Under the pieces are notes generated by a model that saw nothing but the letters and a program-made list of their open reading frames with translations, made no database searches and was not told where the DNA came from. From the NCBI GenBank assembly GCA_019114745.1, contig DXEY01000117.1, positions 1 through 14,612 of the forward strand: DNA of 14,612 nucleotides, written 5' to 3'. Below, piece by piece: positions 12,797 to 14,612 of this stretch. Numbering within the stretch: the stretch's first letter is position 1; the number at the start of each line of letters is the position of its first letter. Source of the stretch: Candidatus Mediterraneibacter colneyensis. Lineage in GTDB: Bacteria > Bacillota > Clostridia > Lachnospirales > Lachnospiraceae. The position numbers were made by a program, and so were the translations under genes.

Positions 12797-14612
12797 CTAC
12801 GCTGCAAAATTTCCTGTATAAAGCTGATAGTATTTTCCTTTCGCCTCGATCAGCTCATCGTGGCTGCCTCTCTCAATGATCCGCCCCTGTTCCATGACCA
12901 TGATACAGTCCGAATTTTTAATGGTAGACAGCCTGTGGGCGATCACAAATGTCGTCCTCCCCTTCATCAGGGCGTCCATCCCTGCCTGTACCAGCCCTTC
13001 TGTGCGGGTATCGATAGAAGACGTTGCCTCGTCGAGGATCAGTACCGGCGGATCTGCCACCGCCGCCCTGGCGATCGCGAGGAGCTGTCTCTGCCCCTGG
13101 CTCAGATTGCTGCCGTCTCCGGTGAGCACCGTCTGATATCCGTCGGGAAGCCTGCGGATAAAGCTGTCGGCATTGGCAAGTTTCGCCGCCGCTATGCAGT
13201 CCTCATCGGAAGCGTCCAGTTTTCCGTAACGGATATTGTCCATCACGGTGCCCGTAAACAGATGCGTGTCCTGCAGTACCATTCCAAGAGATCTCCTGAG
13301 ATCCGGCTTTTTGATCTTATTGATATTAATGCCGTCATAACGGATCTTTCCATCCTGTATGTCATAAAAACGGTTGATCAGATTCGTGATCGTCGTCTTG
13401 CCTGCCCCGGTAGAGCCTACCAGCGCGATCTTCTGCCCCGGATGGGCATACATCTTAATGTCATGGAGCACCATTTTATCGTCATTATATCCGAAATCAA
13501 CGCCGTCAAATACAATGCCGCCCTCCATCTTCTGATAGGTGACTGTACCCTCTGCTTTGTGGGGATGTTTCCACGCCCAAATGCCGGTACGTTTCTCCGA
13601 CTCCGTCACTGTTCCGTCAGGATTCTCTTTTGCATTGACCAGCCCCACATATCCGTGATCTTCTTCCGGCTCTTCGTCCAGAAGCTCAAATACACGCTCC
13701 GCTCCTGCGGCTGCCATAACGATCGAGTTCATCTGCTGGCTGATCTGAGTGATCGGCTGAGTAAAGTTCTTGTTCAGCCCGACAAACGCGATGACTGTTC
13801 CCACTGTGACTCCGCTTCCTCCGTACAGCGCCAGCAAAGCGCCAATCACTGCGCACAAAACATAACTCAGGTTTCCGATATTCGCGTTGATCGGCATAAG
13901 CAGGTTCGCATAACGGTTTGCCTTGTCCGCACTGTCCCTGAGCCGGTCGTTGAGTTTCCGGAAATCTTCGATCGACTGATCTTCATGGCAGAATACCTTG
14001 ACCACTTTCTGCCCGTCCATCATCTCCTCGATAAAACCGTCCACATTTCCCAGATCTCTCTGCTGTCTCTGGAAATATTTTCCCGAGAGTCCCGAAAACA
14101 CCGTCGTCACCCTCAGCATAATAAGAGCCATGACCAGAGTCACAATTGTAAGCGGCACATTCAGCACGAGCATGGAGATCAGCGTTGCCACAAGCGTCGC
14201 GGCTGAGTTTATGATCTGGGGGATACTCTGGCTGAAAAGCTGACGCAGGGTATCTACATCATTTGTGTACACGGACATAATATCACCGTGAGCATGGGTA
14301 TCAAAATACCTGATCGGCAGAGATTCCATATTGGCAAAAAGCTCATCACGGAACTTCCGCATGGTTCCCTGGCTGACATTTACCATAATCCGGTTGTACG
14401 CATAGGATGCCGCGATCCCGATAAGGTAAAATACCACAATGCCACTCAGCGCATGTGCCAGCGGCGTGAAGTCCGGATTCTCCGAGTTCAGCAGCGGCGT
14501 GATATAGTCATCCACCAGCGACTGCACGAACAGCATCCCCTGCATCGTGGCAAAAGCGCCGATAATAATACATACAACTACGACAAGGAACGAAAATTTA
14601 TAGGATATATTG
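12797..14612 (-). CDS. ABC exporter half-transporter (TMD-NBD), partial at 5' end
   Basis: The protein is a fused membrane and ATPase subunit of an exporter of the multidrug/lipid type. The frame stays open to the window edge: before ATG 14545 there are 22 more sense codons reading hydrophobic (SFLVVVVCIIIGAFAT), the rest of the first membrane helix, so the start lies outside. The membrane domain continues through VVFYLIGIAASYAYN, paired helices around ATLVATLISMLVL, and SYVLCAVIGALLALYGG. The ATPase domain has Walker A GSTGAGKTT (13417-13391), Q-loop MVLQDTHLF, signature LSQGQRQ (13105-13085), Walker B VLILDEATSS with its Glu, and the H-loop IAHRLST. All catalytic residues are intact. A roughly 45-residue linker insertion (WAWKHPHKAEG) precedes the ATPase domain. 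Such genes usually form heterodimers with an adjacent subunit, which would lie beyond the right edge. Confidence 0.93.
   Translation of the reverse strand, partial: NISYKFSFLVVVVCIIIGAFATMQGMLFVQSLVDDYITPLLNSENPDFTPLAHALSGIVVFYLIGIAASYAYNRIMVNVSQGTMRKFRDELFANMESLPIRYFDTHAHGDIMSVYTNDVDTLRQLFSQSIPQIINSAATLVATLISMLVLNVPLTIVTLVMALIMLRVTTVFSGLSGKYFQRQQRDLGNVDGFIEEMMDGQKVVKVFCHEDQSIEDFRKLNDRLRDSADKANRYANLLMPINANIGNLSYVLCAVIGALLALYGGSGVTVGTVIAFVGLNKNFTQPITQISQQMNSIVMAAAGAERVFELLDEEPEEDHGYVGLVNAKENPDGTVTESEKRTGIWAWKHPHKAEGTVTYQKMEGGIVFDGVDFGYNDDKMVLHDIKMYAHPGQKIALVGSTGAGKTTITNLINRFYDIQDGKIRYDGININKIKKPDLRRSLGMVLQDTHLFTGTVMDNIRYGKLDASDEDCIAAAKLANADSFIRRLPDGYQTVLTGDGSNLSQGQRQLLAIARAAVADPPVLILDEATSSIDTRTEGLVQAGMDALMKGRTTFVIAHRLSTIKNSDCIMVMEQGRIIERGSHDELIEAKGKYYQLYTGNFAA

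Noticed and set aside
12860..14206. 448-codon open frame antisense to the ABC exporter
   Set aside because: The opposite strand holds a complete set of ABC motifs; this frame's translation has no recognisable domain.
12797..14545. ABC exporter as a complete gene from ATG 14545
   Set aside because: The frame is open for 22 codons upstream to the window edge and those codons encode the missing part of the first membrane helix.
1..14612. CRISPR array, tRNA or rRNA genes
   Set aside because: No regularly spaced direct repeats, no cloverleaf-like sequence with a T-arm motif, and no rRNA-like conserved blocks were seen on either strand.

Overview
The window reads as a chromosomal segment of a low-to-mid-GC Firmicute, most likely of the family Lachnospiraceae (Clostridium cluster XIVa). 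The reasons are a bacterial V/A-type ATPase operon in the arrangement used by clostridia, strong AGGAGG-type ribosome binding sites before most genes, a DUF6145-type small protein next to a two-domain BirA, and an ABC exporter half with a linker insertion typical of gut clostridia. The genus cannot be fixed from the sequence alone.

Layout. Bases 1-238 hold no confident gene, only a doubtful 48-residue Cys-rich frame on the minus strand. trmB (tRNA m7G46 methyltransferase) follows on the minus strand. A short divergent control region (about 902-1119) carries a near-consensus promoter for trmB, a dyad, and a promoter for the plus-strand operon. From 1120 to 10170 lies one V/A-type ATPase operon in the order H/G, C, I, K, F, E, A, B, a DUF5655-like protein, D. 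It ends in a bidirectional terminator that it shares with a convergent minus-strand Rpn-family (PD-(D/E)XK) nuclease gene. A 313-base intergenic stretch rich in inverted repeats follows. Then, all on the minus strand, come a DUF6145-like gene, birA, and an ABC exporter subunit that runs off the right edge.

How the genes work together. The operon encodes a rotary ATPase. A and B form the catalytic head, D and F the central shaft, E with the first gene product the peripheral stalks, C the collar socket, I the stator membrane subunit, and K the ion-carrying ring. Tight spacing, two overlaps (C/I and E/A) and a single terminator suggest one transcript. Hairpins at the K/F, F/E and DUF5655/D junctions could adjust the relative yield of subunits. 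The DUF5655 protein is not a known ATPase subunit, and its place between B and D is the most noteworthy gene-level oddity. TrmB, BirA and the exporter are ordinary housekeeping or accessory genes. I did not find a clearly new multi-gene system. The best leads are the DUF5655 gene inside the operon, the divergent N-terminal half of subunit K, and the hairpin cluster at 11127-11219.
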